Positions 45,658 to 55,776 of a stretch of DNA of 64,000 nt are shown here, one piece after another; the first letter of the stretch is position 1, and every line of letters begins with the position of its first letter. The notes under the pieces are model-generated. The model did no database searches. It saw only the letters and a list, made by a program, of their open reading frames with translations, and had not been told where the DNA came from. Source of the DNA: Paeniglutamicibacter sp. Y32M11 (lineage in GTDB: Bacteria > Actinomycetota > Actinomycetes > Actinomycetales > Micrococcaceae); NCBI RefSeq assembly GCF_019285735.1, contig NZ_CP079107.1:4109409-4173408 (forward strand), in the 5' to 3' direction. Both the position numbers and the translations under genes were made by a program.

Positions 45658-47371
45658 ACACCCAGCGCGCCCCAGCACGCCACCAAAAACCCCGCAAGCG
45701 CCACCAGCGTCGCAATCTCGCGGTTCATCCAAGGCTTACGCTCTGATGGCGTCGGGAACCATGGTTTCCCGCGTCCTCGGATTCATCCGTACTGCGTTGC
45801 TTGCCGTTGCCATCGGATCTTCCACGACGATGGCGGATATCTTCGAGAAGGCGAACGTCATCCCGACGATCATCTTCATGTTGCTGGCCGGCGGCATCTT
45901 CAACGTTGTGCTGGTGCCCCAGCTCATCAAGGCGTCGAAGGCGTCTGATCGGGGCTCGTCCTACACCTCCAAGCTGGTGACGCTCACCATTGTGGTGATG
46001 GGTCTGGCCACGGTGCTGCTGACGTTCTTGGCGGGCCCGCTGATCAAGACACTGACCTTGGACTGGACCGAACCCATGATCGCGATGGGAACCACGTTTG
46101 CTTACTGGTGCCTACCGCAGATCTTCTTCTACGGCGTATACGCGGTGATCGGTCAGGTGCTCAACGCTCACAATCGCTTTACGGCATATATGTGGTCCCC
46201 CGTCGCCAACAACCTGGTGCAGATCTGCACCATCGGGACGTTTATCATCCTGTTCGGGTCCTATAACGGCGTCGACCAGCTGAACAACTGGACCAACGAG
46301 CAGACGCTTCTGCTGGCCGGTGGAGCTACCCTAGGCATCGTAGTGCAGGCCCTAGCCCTGTTCTGGCCGCTGCGTAAGGTGGGGCTGAACCTGCGCCCCG
46401 ATTTCTCCTGGCGCGGCATGGGCCTGCGCCACGTGGGCAAGCTCGCGATCTGGACTCTGGCCTCCATGATGGTGGGGAACATCGCCTCACTGATCAACTC
46501 CAAGTTTGTCTCGGCCACCGCCTCTGCTCGTCTGGCGCTACCGGGAGGGGGCGCCTCTGTTCCGGGCGAACAGGCACTGAATACCTCGCAGTTGATCACC
46601 GTGCTGCCACACTCCATCTTTGCCCTCACTCTGGCCACGATGCTCTTTAACGAGTTCACCAAGGCCTTCCATGAGAAGCGTCGAGATGACATTGCTCCGC
46701 TGCTTTCCCGCGGACTGCGCACCACCGCTGTACCCATCGTTTTTGCCTCGGTGGCCTTCATCGTTCTGGCCGGACCGCTGGGCAGGTTGTTCGCAGGTAG
46801 CTCCCCGACCTCGATGGAGCAAGGCGCCGCGATCGGTCAGCTCCTGCTGCTGACCACACTGGGCTTGCCCTTCAAATCCATTCACTTCTTCATGATTAGG
46901 GTCTTTTTTGCCGAGGAAGACACCAAAACTCCGATGCTTATTCAAAGCATTATTGCCGGTTTCTGTGTGGTGCTCGCCTTCGCTGCGGTGCAGCTTCTCC
47001 CCCCGACGGAAATCGCCCGGGCCGTGGCACTGATTTATGGGGTGTCCAACGTCCTTTCGGCGGTGATCGCGCACTTCTTGGTCGTGCGCCGCTACGGCGA
47101 CTACGGAGCCAAGGAGGTGGCAGATACCTACATCCGCATCGGCGTCATGGCCACGGTCTCGGGTCTGATCGGTGCGGGCGTGCTGTGGCTGCTCGGTGGC
47201 TACCATTGGGGCTTTGCCTGGAGCTCAATCGGTGCCGCGGTCATCTCGATCGCGGTTGTCGGAGCCGTCATGGCAGTCATCTACGTGGTCCTGCTGCGCA
47301 TGATCCGCTCCGAGGAATTGGATAATTTCTTGGGACCAATTGCGCGAAAAATCCCCCAGCTCCGCCGCTAA
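45641..47371 (+). CDS. murJ: Lipid II flippase MurJ (MviN family)
   Basis: 576 residues with about 14 membrane segments. Family landmarks: ASGTMVSRVLGFIRTALLAV, VIPTIIFMLLAGGIFNVVLV, PQIFFYGVYAVIGQVLNAHNRF and LPHSIFALTLATMLFNEF. An N-terminal Pro-rich stretch of ~35 residues precedes the first helix. It moves lipid II across the membrane for peptidoglycan synthesis. The usual actinobacterial C-terminal pseudokinase extension is absent here and appears as the next gene. Confidence 0.94.
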   Translation: MSQVSKHPARPSTPPKTPQAPPASQSRGSSKAYALMASGTMVSRVLGFIRTALLAVAIGSSTTMADIFEKANVIPTIIFMLLAGGIFNVVLVPQLIKASKASDRGSSYTSKLVTLTIVVMGLATVLLTFLAGPLIKTLTLDWTEPMIAMGTTFAYWCLPQIFFYGVYAVIGQVLNAHNRFTAYMWSPVANNLVQICTIGTFIILFGSYNGVDQLNNWTNEQTLLLAGGATLGIVVQALALFWPLRKVGLNLRPDFSWRGMGLRHVGKLAIWTLASMMVGNIASLINSKFVSATASARLALPGGGASVPGEQALNTSQLITVLPHSIFALTLATMLFNEFTKAFHEKRRDDIAPLLSRGLRTTAVPIVFASVAFIVLAGPLGRLFAGSSPTSMEQGAAIGQLLLLTTLGLPFKSIHFFMIRVFFAEEDTKTPMLIQSIIAGFCVVLAFAAVQLLPPTEIARAVALIYGVSNVLSAVIAHFLVVRRYGDYGAKEVADTYIRIGVMATVSGLIGAGVLWLLGGYHWGFAWSSIGAAVISIAVVGAVMAVIYVVLLRMIRSEELDNFLGPIARKIPQLRR

Positions 47372-47513
47372 GGTGCCGGGGTAGGAACTAGTGGATTGCG
47401 GGCTCAGCCGACATCGGCCTTAGTGTTCGCGAATTCCGCACTCCTATCCCGGTAACATGGAACGGGGTACCCATGAGGGTGCCAGCAACGCAATGTAATC
47501 CCGGGAGGGAATC

Positions 47514-49085
47514 GTGTCGCAGCCCATCGACGCAGGCGCCGTACTTGGCGGTCGTTACCAGGTGACCGAATCGGTCTTGACCTCGGCAGACGGTGACCAA
47601 GTACTTAGTGGTATCGATCAGGTGCTCAACCGTCCGGTGAGCATTCTTGTCGGTTCAACGGCGAATGCCTCGCAGCTGGCCACGAGTGCGCGCGAAATCG
47701 CCACCGGTGAACGCTATGCCACGGTACAGGTCCTAGATCTAGGTATTTCCGAGGGCCACACCTACTTGGTGACCAATCTCGCGGAACCGGCAGATCTTCT
47801 TGACCTTGTCATCCAAGCGGATGCCCCTTACGTGGAACCGTTCTACACCGATACGCTGGGCACCGAAATCTTCGGCGTCTCGCGCTCCACGGAACCGGCA
47901 ACCTATGAGGACGACGCCGAGTACTACGAGGATCAGCGCGCCCAGGAGCAGCAGCGTCCGGCGATGCTGGACCGCTTCCCGGAGATCAGCCTCAACGAGA
48001 AGCTGAACAACATCAAGGGCCGCTTCACCCGCGGTAAGGCAGCCGGCGAAACCCCGATGGCACCCGCCGCCGCAGTTGGTTCGAATACCGAGCAGGCCCC
48101 AGCGGTTGCCCCGGTACCAACCACTACAAGCCCCACGACTCCCCCGGCGGCTGCTTCACCTACCGTTGCCCCGGCCGAGCCAGTTGCAGCACCGGCACCA
48201 AAGCCAGCAGCGCCGAAACCGACCCCCAAGGTCTCACGCATCTCCCCGGACGACGAACCCGCCGTCACCTCGGCCGCAGCACTGGCAGCCGCACAGAAGT
48301 CCCGCGGTCCCAACCTAGATGAATCCGGTCAGCGGGCTGCTTCGAGTTTCCCAGTAGCAGCCCAAACGTACTCTGCGGATCCCGTAACCGACTACGAAGA
48401 CGAAGAAGAAGCAGAAGAGGGCGGGAAGAAGACCACCCGGCTACTCATCGGCGCCCTGCTCTGTGCCGTCTTGGTATTGGCCGTCGTGTTTGCCTACAAC
48501 GCCCTCGGTAATAAGAATCCCGAGCCTGTGGCTAACCCCTCCGCAACGCAAAGTGCAGCACCGTCTAATAGTGCGGGAAGCAGCAGCGAAGCCTCGGAGA
48601 AGCCAAGCGCGGAAGTGGTCAAGCCAGTAGTCGCAGATATTTCACGCGTGGTTCCGGGCAATCAGGACCTCAATGCACCCACGGATAACACGCTCTCCAA
48701 CGTCAGCGATGGTAATCCTGCAAGCCTGTACAAGTCCTACTCGTACACCACGCCGCAGTTCGGTGGACTGGCATCCAACATGGTCATCGTCGCTGAACTT
48801 GAGGAAGTTTCGGATATTTCCGAAATCAAACTCGAGGGCATGAACGGCACCGGTGGAGCCTTCGAGATCCGCGTCGGCGAGTCTGATGACCTGTCCGATG
48901 CCAAGACGGTGACCAGCGGTTCGTTCACCGGTCCCAGTGTCACCATCCCGGTCAACGGCGACGACGGAGAATCACTTCGCGGACAGTACGTGTTCTTGAA
49001 CGTCACAGAACTGCCCCGCCGAGCCTCCGGAGCCAACGAATCACGTCCATACGGCTTGCAGCTCGGCGAGTTCGGCGTCTCCTAG
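47514..49085 (+). CDS. Membrane pseudokinase-like protein (MurJ partner)
   Basis: 523 residues from a GTG start after GGAGGG. Residues ~8-115 resemble only the N-lobe of a Ser/Thr kinase (GGRYQVTESVLTSADGDQVL, LDLGISEGHTYLVTNL) and lack the Lys, HRD and DFG catalytic motifs. A long Pro/Ala linker follows, then one membrane helix near residues 305-327 (LLIGALLCAVLVLAVVFAYN) and an outer galactose-binding-like domain (TDNTLSNVSDGNPASLYKSY). In Mycobacterium these parts are fused to MurJ and bind FhaA. Confidence 0.8.
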   Translation: MSQPIDAGAVLGGRYQVTESVLTSADGDQVLSGIDQVLNRPVSILVGSTANASQLATSAREIATGERYATVQVLDLGISEGHTYLVTNLAEPADLLDLVIQADAPYVEPFYTDTLGTEIFGVSRSTEPATYEDDAEYYEDQRAQEQQRPAMLDRFPEISLNEKLNNIKGRFTRGKAAGETPMAPAAAVGSNTEQAPAVAPVPTTTSPTTPPAAASPTVAPAEPVAAPAPKPAAPKPTPKVSRISPDDEPAVTSAAALAAAQKSRGPNLDESGQRAASSFPVAAQTYSADPVTDYEDEEEAEEGGKKTTRLLIGALLCAVLVLAVVFAYNALGNKNPEPVANPSATQSAAPSNSAGSSSEASEKPSAEVVKPVVADISRVVPGNQDLNAPTDNTLSNVSDGNPASLYKSYSYTTPQFGGLASNMVIVAELEEVSDISEIKLEGMNGTGGAFEIRVGESDDLSDAKTVTSGSFTGPSVTIPVNGDDGESLRGQYVFLNVTELPRRASGANESRPYGLQLGEFGVS

Positions 49086-49198
49086 CCACACTGGGCCGGG
49101 AATATCAGCACCTTGTTTGCTGTTATGCCGCATAGTCCCCCTCGTTATCCGCGGTGCTCGATAAGACAACACCGCACTTATGAAAGGTTCGCCTACTC

Positions 49199-50182
49199 GT
49201 GGCCACAGAAGTAAACGACGCTATCCGTAACGTCATCATCATCGGTTCCGGCCCTGCTGGTTACACCTCTGCCGTCTACACCGCGCGTGCGAACCTGAAG
49301 CCGTTGGTCATCGCCGGTTCGGTCACCGCCGGTGGCGAGCTCATGAACACCACTGATGTGGAAAACTTCCCGGGCTTCCCCGAGGGCATCATGGGTCCGG
49401 ATCTGATGGACAACATGCAGAAGCAGGCCGAGCGTTTCGGTGCCGAGATCCTCTTCGACGATGTCACCGCCGTTGATTTGACCGGTGACATCAAGGTTGT
49501 CACCCTCGGTGACGGCACCGTCTACCGCGCGCATGCAGTCATCCTGTCTACCGGCTCCGCCTACCGCGAACTGGGTCTCCCGGATGAGAAGCGCCTCTCG
49601 GGCCACGGTGTCTCCTGGTGTGCAACTTGTGACGGTTTCTTCTTCCGCGAGCAGAACATTGCTGTGATCGGCGGCGGCGACTCCGCCATGGAAGAAGCCA
49701 TCTTCCTGACCAAGTTCGCCGCAAAGGTCACCGTGGTGCACCGCCGCGATTCCCTACGCGCATCGAAGATCATGGCAGAGCGTGCCCTGGCACACCCGAA
49801 GATCGATTTCATCTGGGACTCTGAGGTCGTCGGAATTTCCGGTACAGAAAAGGTCACCGGAATGACCCTGCGCAATCTCAAGACTGATGCAGAGCAGCAT
49901 GTCGAGATCACCGGTATCTTCGTAGCCATCGGCAACGATCCTCGTACCGATCTGGTCAAGGATGTTCTGGACCTGACCGCCGAGGGCACCATCGCCGTTG
50001 AGGGCCGTTCCTCGAAGACCAGCCTAAAGGGTGTCTTCGCTGCCGGCGACGTTATCGATTCCTCTTACCGTCAGGCCATCACGGCCGCCGGTTCGGGCTG
50101 TGCCGCAGCGCTTGACGTCGAGCACTACCTGGCTGACATTGAAGCCAGTGCATCCGCAGAATCCGTAGCAGTCTCCAACTAA
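49199..50182 (+). CDS. trxB: Thioredoxin reductase
   Basis: 327 residues. The FAD motif is VIIIGSGPAGYTSAVYTARA, the redox pair is CATC (SWCATCDGFFFREQ), and the NADPH motif is IAVIGGGDSAMEEAIFL. The C-terminal GVFAAGDVIDSSYRQAITAAG closes the FAD site. It uses NADPH to reduce thioredoxin. GTG start with GAAAGG upstream. It is 50 bp before trxA and probably co-transcribed. Confidence 0.96.
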   Translation: MATEVNDAIRNVIIIGSGPAGYTSAVYTARANLKPLVIAGSVTAGGELMNTTDVENFPGFPEGIMGPDLMDNMQKQAERFGAEILFDDVTAVDLTGDIKVVTLGDGTVYRAHAVILSTGSAYRELGLPDEKRLSGHGVSWCATCDGFFFREQNIAVIGGGDSAMEEAIFLTKFAAKVTVVHRRDSLRASKIMAERALAHPKIDFIWDSEVVGISGTEKVTGMTLRNLKTDAEQHVEITGIFVAIGNDPRTDLVKDVLDLTAEGTIAVEGRSSKTSLKGVFAAGDVIDSSYRQAITAAGSGCAAALDVEHYLADIEASASAESVAVSN

Positions 50183-50231
50183 TTCCCGTTCCCAGCTTCT
50201 GGGAAGAGATATTTAACGAAAGGTGCAGGCC

Positions 50232-50555
50232 ATGAGCCAGACCAAAGACGTAACCGACGCAACTTTCCAGGCTGAGGTCCTCGAGGCTTCCAAGCCAGTC
50301 ATTGTCGACTTCTGGGCCGAGTGGTGCGGTCCTTGCCGTCAGCTGACCCCGATCCTTGAGCAGATTGCCGCCGAGCACTCGGAGAAGGTTGACGTTGTTA
50401 AGGTCAACGTTGACGACAACCCGGGCATCGCTGCAAAGTACGGCATCACCAGCATCCCCGCCGTATACGTTTTCCAGGGTGGCGAGCACGTAGCCACCTC
50501 CATCGGAGCCAAGCCTAAGCCGGTCTTGGAAAAGGAATTCGCAGAGTACCTCTAG
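50232..50555 (+). CDS. trxA: Thioredoxin
   Basis: 107 residues with the active site FWAEWCGPCRQLTPIL and the cis-Pro loop GITSIPAVYVF. The ATG at 50232 follows AAAGGTG; an in-frame ATG-like start at 50223 is less well placed. It is reduced by TrxB and serves general disulfide reduction. It is followed by a strong terminator. Confidence 0.96.
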   Translation: MSQTKDVTDATFQAEVLEASKPVIVDFWAEWCGPCRQLTPILEQIAAEHSEKVDVVKVNVDDNPGIAAKYGITSIPAVYVFQGGEHVATSIGAKPKPVLEKEFAEYL

Positions 50556-50577
50556 CCTTCGCTGGATCTTACTGACC

Positions 50578-50620
50578 TTGGTGCGCCCAACCCCTTTGGG
50601 GTGGGCGCACCAAGCTTTTA
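50578..50620 (+). terminator. Terminator after trxA
   Basis: A long stem of about 17 bp (50578-50594 with 50597-50613, loop TT) followed by GCTTTTA. It marks the left edge of the gene-poor gap. Confidence 0.88.
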
Positions 50621-50687
50621 ACCCCTACCTGTCCCCAGCATTGCCCGCGCGTGCTCTCTGACGGGTCATGGCGAAAATATTCAAAAT

Positions 50688-50707
50688 AAACAACTTAAAA
50701 CAGTTGT
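50688..50707. repeat. Small hairpin AACAACT/AGTTGTT
   Basis: A 7-bp inverted repeat with a 6-nt A/T-rich loop just after the trxA terminator. Function unknown. Confidence 0.4.
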
Positions 50708-51040
50708 TACTGTGACGAGATGAAAAATCCGTATCGGTCGAACGATGATTTCCTCTCCGGAGCAGCATTTCTTCACCAGCATTGCTTGGAGCGCCCATGT
50801 CCGACAAAAAGTGAAGTCTGGACCATCGGCAGCGCGACATCTGATGAGAACCATTTTTCAATCGTCGATTGCTGGCCAGTCATGGACTCTCGAAATTCTT
50901 CGGAGTTAAGAATTAGTTCGCATCTCGGGTTGAAGTTTCCTCGCCAGCATTGTTTCGTGGGCACTGCCCAGCCATTGTCCACAACGCTGAACACGAAAAC
51001 TGCCACTGCGAATTACCACAGTCTGCCCTCTGGCTGACTG

Positions 51041-51080
51041 CATATTTCCCTTCTGGGATCCATCAATATTGCGTGGGACC
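51041..51080 (+). repeat. Copy of the ~36-bp degenerate repeat
   Basis: Contains the words CATATTTCCCTTCTGGGATC and CATCAATATTGCGTGGGACC, matching the pattern RATATYTGRCTSTTTGRGRG then CCABCARWATTGC seen in five other places of the gap. Confidence 0.55.
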
Positions 51081-51203
51081 ACAGATATGGCCGTTCGGAG
51101 CCGGTAGCCTTCTGGGCGCGAGCCACCCATGTCCAACGGGTCCGCCCATGCCCAACGGCGCCGATTTTCTCGCACATGCGCGGCTTCCGAATTAAATCGA
51201 GAT

Positions 51204-51287
51204 GGTATCCGAAGACGGTCCGGTCCATAGCCGCGTCGGCGTAGATGCAGGAGCCCAGCAGCTGGTGCCGATCCGTCTTCGGATACC
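51204..51287. repeat. 15-bp perfect inverted repeat enclosing 54 bp
   Basis: GGTATCCGAAGACGG (51204-51218) and its exact complement CCGTCTTCGGATACC (51273-51287) bracket an 84-bp unit. It could be a tiny MITE-like remnant or encode a structured RNA. Confidence 0.6.
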
Positions 51288-52265
51288 ACGCACCTAACAC
51301 CGTCGAGCCGCAGCGGCCTTGCGGGGACCGAGCGGCATTCGGAGACAATTCCCGGCGGTGCACTCCGGCAACGGCCCAGCCCTCGCTGGCAGGATTGGTA
51401 ACTTGGAAGCAAAACCCGCCCGACCATAGTTGGCTGACCATTATCAGAACGTGCCACCTAGAAGCCACGCCAGGTGCAGAGGACTCCCATTCCCGTCACG
51501 TTGCTACTCCGGCTGGACAGTACATTCTTCGCAGTGCCTCGTAGAGGACTGACACCAGCTGCTGGGCGCCCATGCCGGCGCCCATGCCGGGCCGGGCCGG
51601 TCACTGGCCCGATCATTCATCAGTTTCTCCATCTAGGTCGATGTGGAAAGGCGCAGTCAATAGGTGCGAGAGGAAGGAGAAGTCCCCAGTCGTGCACGGT
51701 CTGGCGGCTTCCAATGGCTTCCTCCCAGACAGCCGCTGGGCGCCATCCGGAACACTTGGGGTCCGTGAAACGTCTAATGCGGAACTTGAATTTTGATGAT
51801 TTGAGATTCTGCTATGCCTCAATTCAGAGTCATCAGCATCGATGCGTAGTGGTAGGCCACGACGCGGCGATCAATGATCGCAGGCGTCAGGGGGATTGCT
51901 CTTCGCCAGTGCACGGTCCCACCGAGGCTCCAGCCGAGTTACACTCTTTCACCCGTTATGTGGGCGGAAGACGTTATGGTGATGGTTCAAAAATACGACA
52001 GCGTTTGGATCCCAGTATCCCCCTCCTCCGCATCACCACAGCACTGCACAACCAGCACAAATGATCTCATGTCCACCACATAGTTTCCGAAACCACTTCC
52101 TCACCCACGTCGTCCCTGGCGCAATTAGTTCGTTCTGCAATCGCCATCACTGGATTGTGGGTTCGGAATCTCGGCTCGATGCTGCTCCTTCACATCTATT
52201 GGCAAGCACCACGACACAATGGAGATTTTCAATGATGACTGCTGAATGAAGGTTGATCGACGGAT

Positions 52266-52319
52266 GACATTCCACGTTTTCGCCGCGGGCTATGCGCCGG
52301 CTGCCGCTGATGGAATGTC
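52266..52319. repeat. 9-bp inverted repeat with GC-rich loop
   Basis: GACATTCCA (52266-52274) pairs with TGGAATGTC (52311-52319). The loop itself is GC-rich and partly self-complementary. Confidence 0.4.
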
Positions 52320-52647
52320 GGCGTCAATTTCAGGGGCACCACTCAACCCCACGCGTGTTTCAGATCCACTCCCCTGGACGCTCTAGCGAGCTGTTCTGCT
52401 CGTCCCAGAAGTGATTTGTATGGATACACGGGCGGTGTCGGTAGCGGAGTATTCCGAGACTCCGGCGTATCAGAAACCGACTTCTCGATGCCATTGTTCT
52501 GAGCATTTCGCATTACCCTGGCATCTCGCGCTTTGGCCTATACCTGCCGCCACCGCTCCCGTTTCACGTAGCGATCGTGTGAGTGTGTCATTGAACGGCT
52601 GGCGAAGTTGCGTGGACTCTACACTTGCAAAGTCTGGGGATTAACAA

Positions 52648-52663
52648 TGTTTCACGTGAAACA
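52648..52663. other. parS site 1
   Basis: Perfect 16-bp palindrome TGTTTCACGTGAAACA, the ParB-binding consensus. It is the leftmost of six sites in the window. Confidence 0.95.
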
Positions 52664-52722
52664 CGATCCTGCGACGACTTGCGGATCTTGGGGTTTCAAA
52701 GGAAAACAGCCGAGCATCCGCA

Positions 52723-52738
52723 TGTTTCACGTGAAACA
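52723..52738. other. parS site 2
   Basis: Perfect TGTTTCACGTGAAACA, 75 bp from site 1 centre to centre. Confidence 0.95.
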
Positions 52739-52788
52739 TAGTCAGGTGAGGAGTGCCTGATGTCTAGTGCAGAACACCGAGTGGACAA

Positions 52789-52804
52789 TGTTTCACGTGA
52801 AACA
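52789..52804. other. parS site 3
   Basis: Perfect TGTTTCACGTGAAACA, 66 bp after site 2. With sites 1 and 2 it forms a tight cluster. Confidence 0.95.
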
Positions 52805-54022
52805 CCCGCGCGTGGGTGTCGTGGTTTTACCCTGCGAACCCCGTGCTCCCCGGCGATCTACATTGAAGGGTGCCGTCATTGCTACACATTTTCATCTGAT
52901 ACTCCTGACCCTTTCGGTAAAGAAGTATTGCTGTACTGCTCTCGGACGACGGTTGCCTGAACTGCGATGACCACAGGGACCACGGAACATCCCAACGCCA
53001 AGCATCAGCCGCAAGCAGGTCGGGGTGCGGCTACCAACCGGCCGTCGATTTTTAGCAGATCTCCCAACGAGCTCGACTGTAATCCGTTTCAGATCGCAGC
53101 CGTTCCCCGGGCGCGCGGATCCATCGTTCGTCCTATCCACTCCACCAACGATTCCCATGCCCCTTCATGGGCCCGGACTGCACGTTTGGCAACTAAGGAA
53201 ACGAGCGCGTCATCAAGGATCCGTCATCTTCTCGGATCCATGACAACGTGTGTCGAATGACTGACTCCACTAAGAACCTCCGCCATCGGCTATCTCTCGA
53301 TGCAGAGAAGTCATCCGCCTGCGCCATGCTAACGACAACAACTTCATTGGGCTGATACTGCCGAGCCCTTTTCTAATAGCTCACACGTCTCGTCATTCCG
53401 ACAGACGATCGGGCGTCCAATAGCCACTGCCAGTAATGCCAACCCCTGAATCCCATTTTGTGGAGAGTGTTGCCGCTGATGAAATTCGTTTCTTGATACG
53501 AGCCGAATTCCCAAGAGATGACATCGGGACAGCTGCCACACTGTGGACTTCACAAGGACAAGATACTTTTTGAGTCTTCACAGCGATGAGCATGACGGCC
53601 CGCGGCTGTGCCAAGCTAACTGAGATTCAGCCGGTCAGACGAGATAGTGGACCGCAGCGAAAACACGGCCGAACTTCAACTCGCTCCACTCCCCCGCGAT
53701 TTACCCTCTTACCGAAGAACGCTTTCCCGGAAGCGAGGTGCATTGAGCGGCCAGAGAGCTCCCGTGAATCACCTCAGTGATAATTTGGCGGTTGTTGATT
53801 GCTCAGGAACCGAAACTCAACTGATGACCCCTTCTATCCACCCATTGAGTCAGCATCCGGAGGATGTGAACTCGAGGCCCTTCAGCGCTAAGAACCGCTA
53901 CGTGAGAGAGCGACAGGAAGAAGCCATGCAGAACGACAGGAGATCGATATCGAATACCCTCATCGCCGATTGGCTACCTGCGGGGATGCGACCGTCGCGA
54001 ACGCCGTCTTAGACGCTTGGTC

Positions 54023-54052
54023 AGTTTGCCTGGATCCATATCCAGGCAAACT
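54023..54052. repeat. 13-bp perfect hairpin in the gap
   Basis: AGTTTGCCTGGAT and its exact complement are separated by a 4-nt loop (CCAT). It resembles a terminator stem but has no T-tract and no upstream gene. Confidence 0.55.
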
Positions 54053-54573
54053 CCCCCATGTTCCCTTGGGGCGTCTGAGGTTCAACAGACAATCGAGTCC
54101 ACTGTTGATAGAGCATACGATTTCATCCCACCGTCACAAAACCGCTCCCAATGAGCGCCTCCCGTTCAAGACCCCCTCGGAGTAAGCCGAAAGCACCTTG
54201 CTAGTTTTCCTCTTTGGGGATGATTCTGGCTCACGTCGATCTGTTCCCATGAGGAAGTTCATTTCGCTTCTCTCTGTTCGGGGCAAGGGGAGGTCAGCTG
54301 CTTGCGGCGTGCCACTGCCGGCACTACACCCTTCCCAGTAGTCGACTCCACTAACCGCACTCTGGCTAATACCGCCGTCCACGAGATGTGCTGACCGCAA
54401 ACAAACACATCACCTTGATGGGTTCAGCCGCAGGCAGGCCTGGTGACCAGATGGTGCTTCGCAAGGGAATTGGTTTGGATTCCGAGCAGATCAAGGAACG
54501 AAAATTGAGCAGCAGGAGAACCGTCGCCCTGACAAGGTGTAGCTCATCGGCTTTGTCGACCTGAGCGACCTTC

Positions 54574-54690
54574 TGAATATTTGACTCTTTGAGAGCCACC
54601 AATATTGCCGTTCAGAGACACCCCGCCAAAACGCGACTATCTTCTTTCAGAGCCACCAATAGCGTCTTTGAGAGCCGTCAGTATTGCCTG
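54574..54690 (+). repeat. Three tandem copies of the degenerate repeat
   Basis: Copies at 54574-54610 (TGAATATTTGACTCTTTGAG then AGCCACCAATATTGCCG), about 54634-54664 and 54665-54690 share the core GAGCCACCAATATTGC with substitutions. Closely spaced copies like these are typical of the multiple internal terminal repeats of IS21-family elements. Confidence 0.55.
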
Positions 54691-55194
54691 AGGAGACCAT
54701 TCCGGGAGGCAAGGAAATCTTCACGGGAGCAGGCTTGGCATCGACGTGTTGTTGGCCCCATGACGTGTGTCGGACCGGTCTCCACCGATTGTCCCGACTG
54801 CTCATCACGGCAAGCTAGTGGGTGCCGGGAAGCTCTGGATGTGCACTGTGGTCACCGCTTTACCGACGATCGGCATACCGTTGTGGGATCACGCTACCGG
54901 GAAGCATTGCTACAAGCTGGTCAGGTCCTGGGACCGCTGATGCGACGCAACCTCACCGGTGCTCTGCATGCAGTTTTCGCAGAATGACTGCCGCCATAGG
55001 CTCTGCTTCGGCGGCGAGGTCGAAGCGAACACGTCCAGGATTATTCACAACACCATCTGAATGGAAACCGGAAGGTACAACTTCGGCGAGAAGATCCGGA
55101 CCGTTCAGTCGTGGAAGGATCCGTTGGAGTCTGGCGCCTCTCGCCATGGGCGGTGCTGGCTCTCAAACCGCCGGATTTTCATTGGAGATGATTA

Positions 55195-55230
55195 TGAATA
55201 TCTGGCTCTTTGGGAGCCAGCAGTATGCGC
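55195..55230 (+). repeat. Copy of the degenerate repeat next to the istA remnant
   Basis: TGAATATCTGGCTCTTTGGG followed by AGCCAGCAGTATGCGC. It lies 40 bp beyond the truncated end of the transposase remnant. Confidence 0.55.
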
Positions 55231-55270
55231 GTTGGGACCATGGACACTTGGTCAAAACGCCGGATCTTGC

Positions 55271-55776
55271 TCACCCCACCGCGGAGTGCCGGCATGTGAT
55301 CATCGCTTCAAAGGGATGCGGTTGGTCCATGGAAGGTGCCAACACGGCCCACCATTTCACCGAGTGCGCCAAGTAGCCGACCACCAGCAATGCCTTCTTC
55401 GTTCCCCATCCGGCAGGCGGATGGGATGACTCGAGCCAATCCGATTGCGCTTCTTCACCGGTCGGGTACTCGATGTTGGCGTTAGGCCAGTGCAGCACGC
55501 TCATGCAAGATTGGCAGACCGGACGTAGGTTCAGGGCTCGAATATTTACAGTCAAAGTCTGGTACGACAGCGCGAAGTCCAGGTTCTGCAGATCGTCCAT
55601 CAGAGTCTGAGCCCAGAGGAGTGAATCCTCGATGAGGCGGGCCTGGACGTAGTCCTCGAAGGCATCGAACGTTTCGGACGCGCGTTGGCGTTTGCCGACT
55701 ATTCGTTCTCCCGGGAGGTGCGCATGTTTGGTTTGTGGTCTCGTCCCGTGCGTCGGGCGATCTCATTGATGCTCAT
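55271..55776 (-). pseudogene. IS21-family transposase (IstA) remnant
   Basis: Read on the minus strand, a first frame gives MSINEIARRTGRDHKPN, a helix-turn-helix of IstA type, and then hits a stop. A second frame continues with AFEDYVQARLIEDSLLWAQT, ALSYQTLTVNIRALNLRP and VGYLAHSVKWWAVLAPSMDQ, matching the N-terminal third of an actinobacterial IstA (recalled pattern: AFEPYIRARL, then a WDWLE-like segment, here SDWLE). The DDE catalytic core and istB are missing. It is a broken, truncated relic. Confidence 0.75.

Noticed and set aside
50906..51468. Minus-strand open frames of 183 and 151 aa in the gap
   Set aside because: Two frames overlap over the same DNA, neither has a domain or ribosome binding site, and they cross the 15-bp inverted repeat.
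51565..51588. Two tandem copies of a 12-bp unit
   Set aside because: GGCGCCCATGCC occurs only twice, which is too little to call a functional repeat.
51474..52064. 196-aa plus-strand open frame in the gap
   Set aside because: Low similarity to any known pattern, mixed codon use and no ribosome binding site. It looks like chance in decayed DNA.
54589..54987. 132-aa plus-strand open frame with several Cys and His residues
   Set aside because: The Cys/His spacing fits no zinc motif I know, and it begins inside the degenerate repeats.
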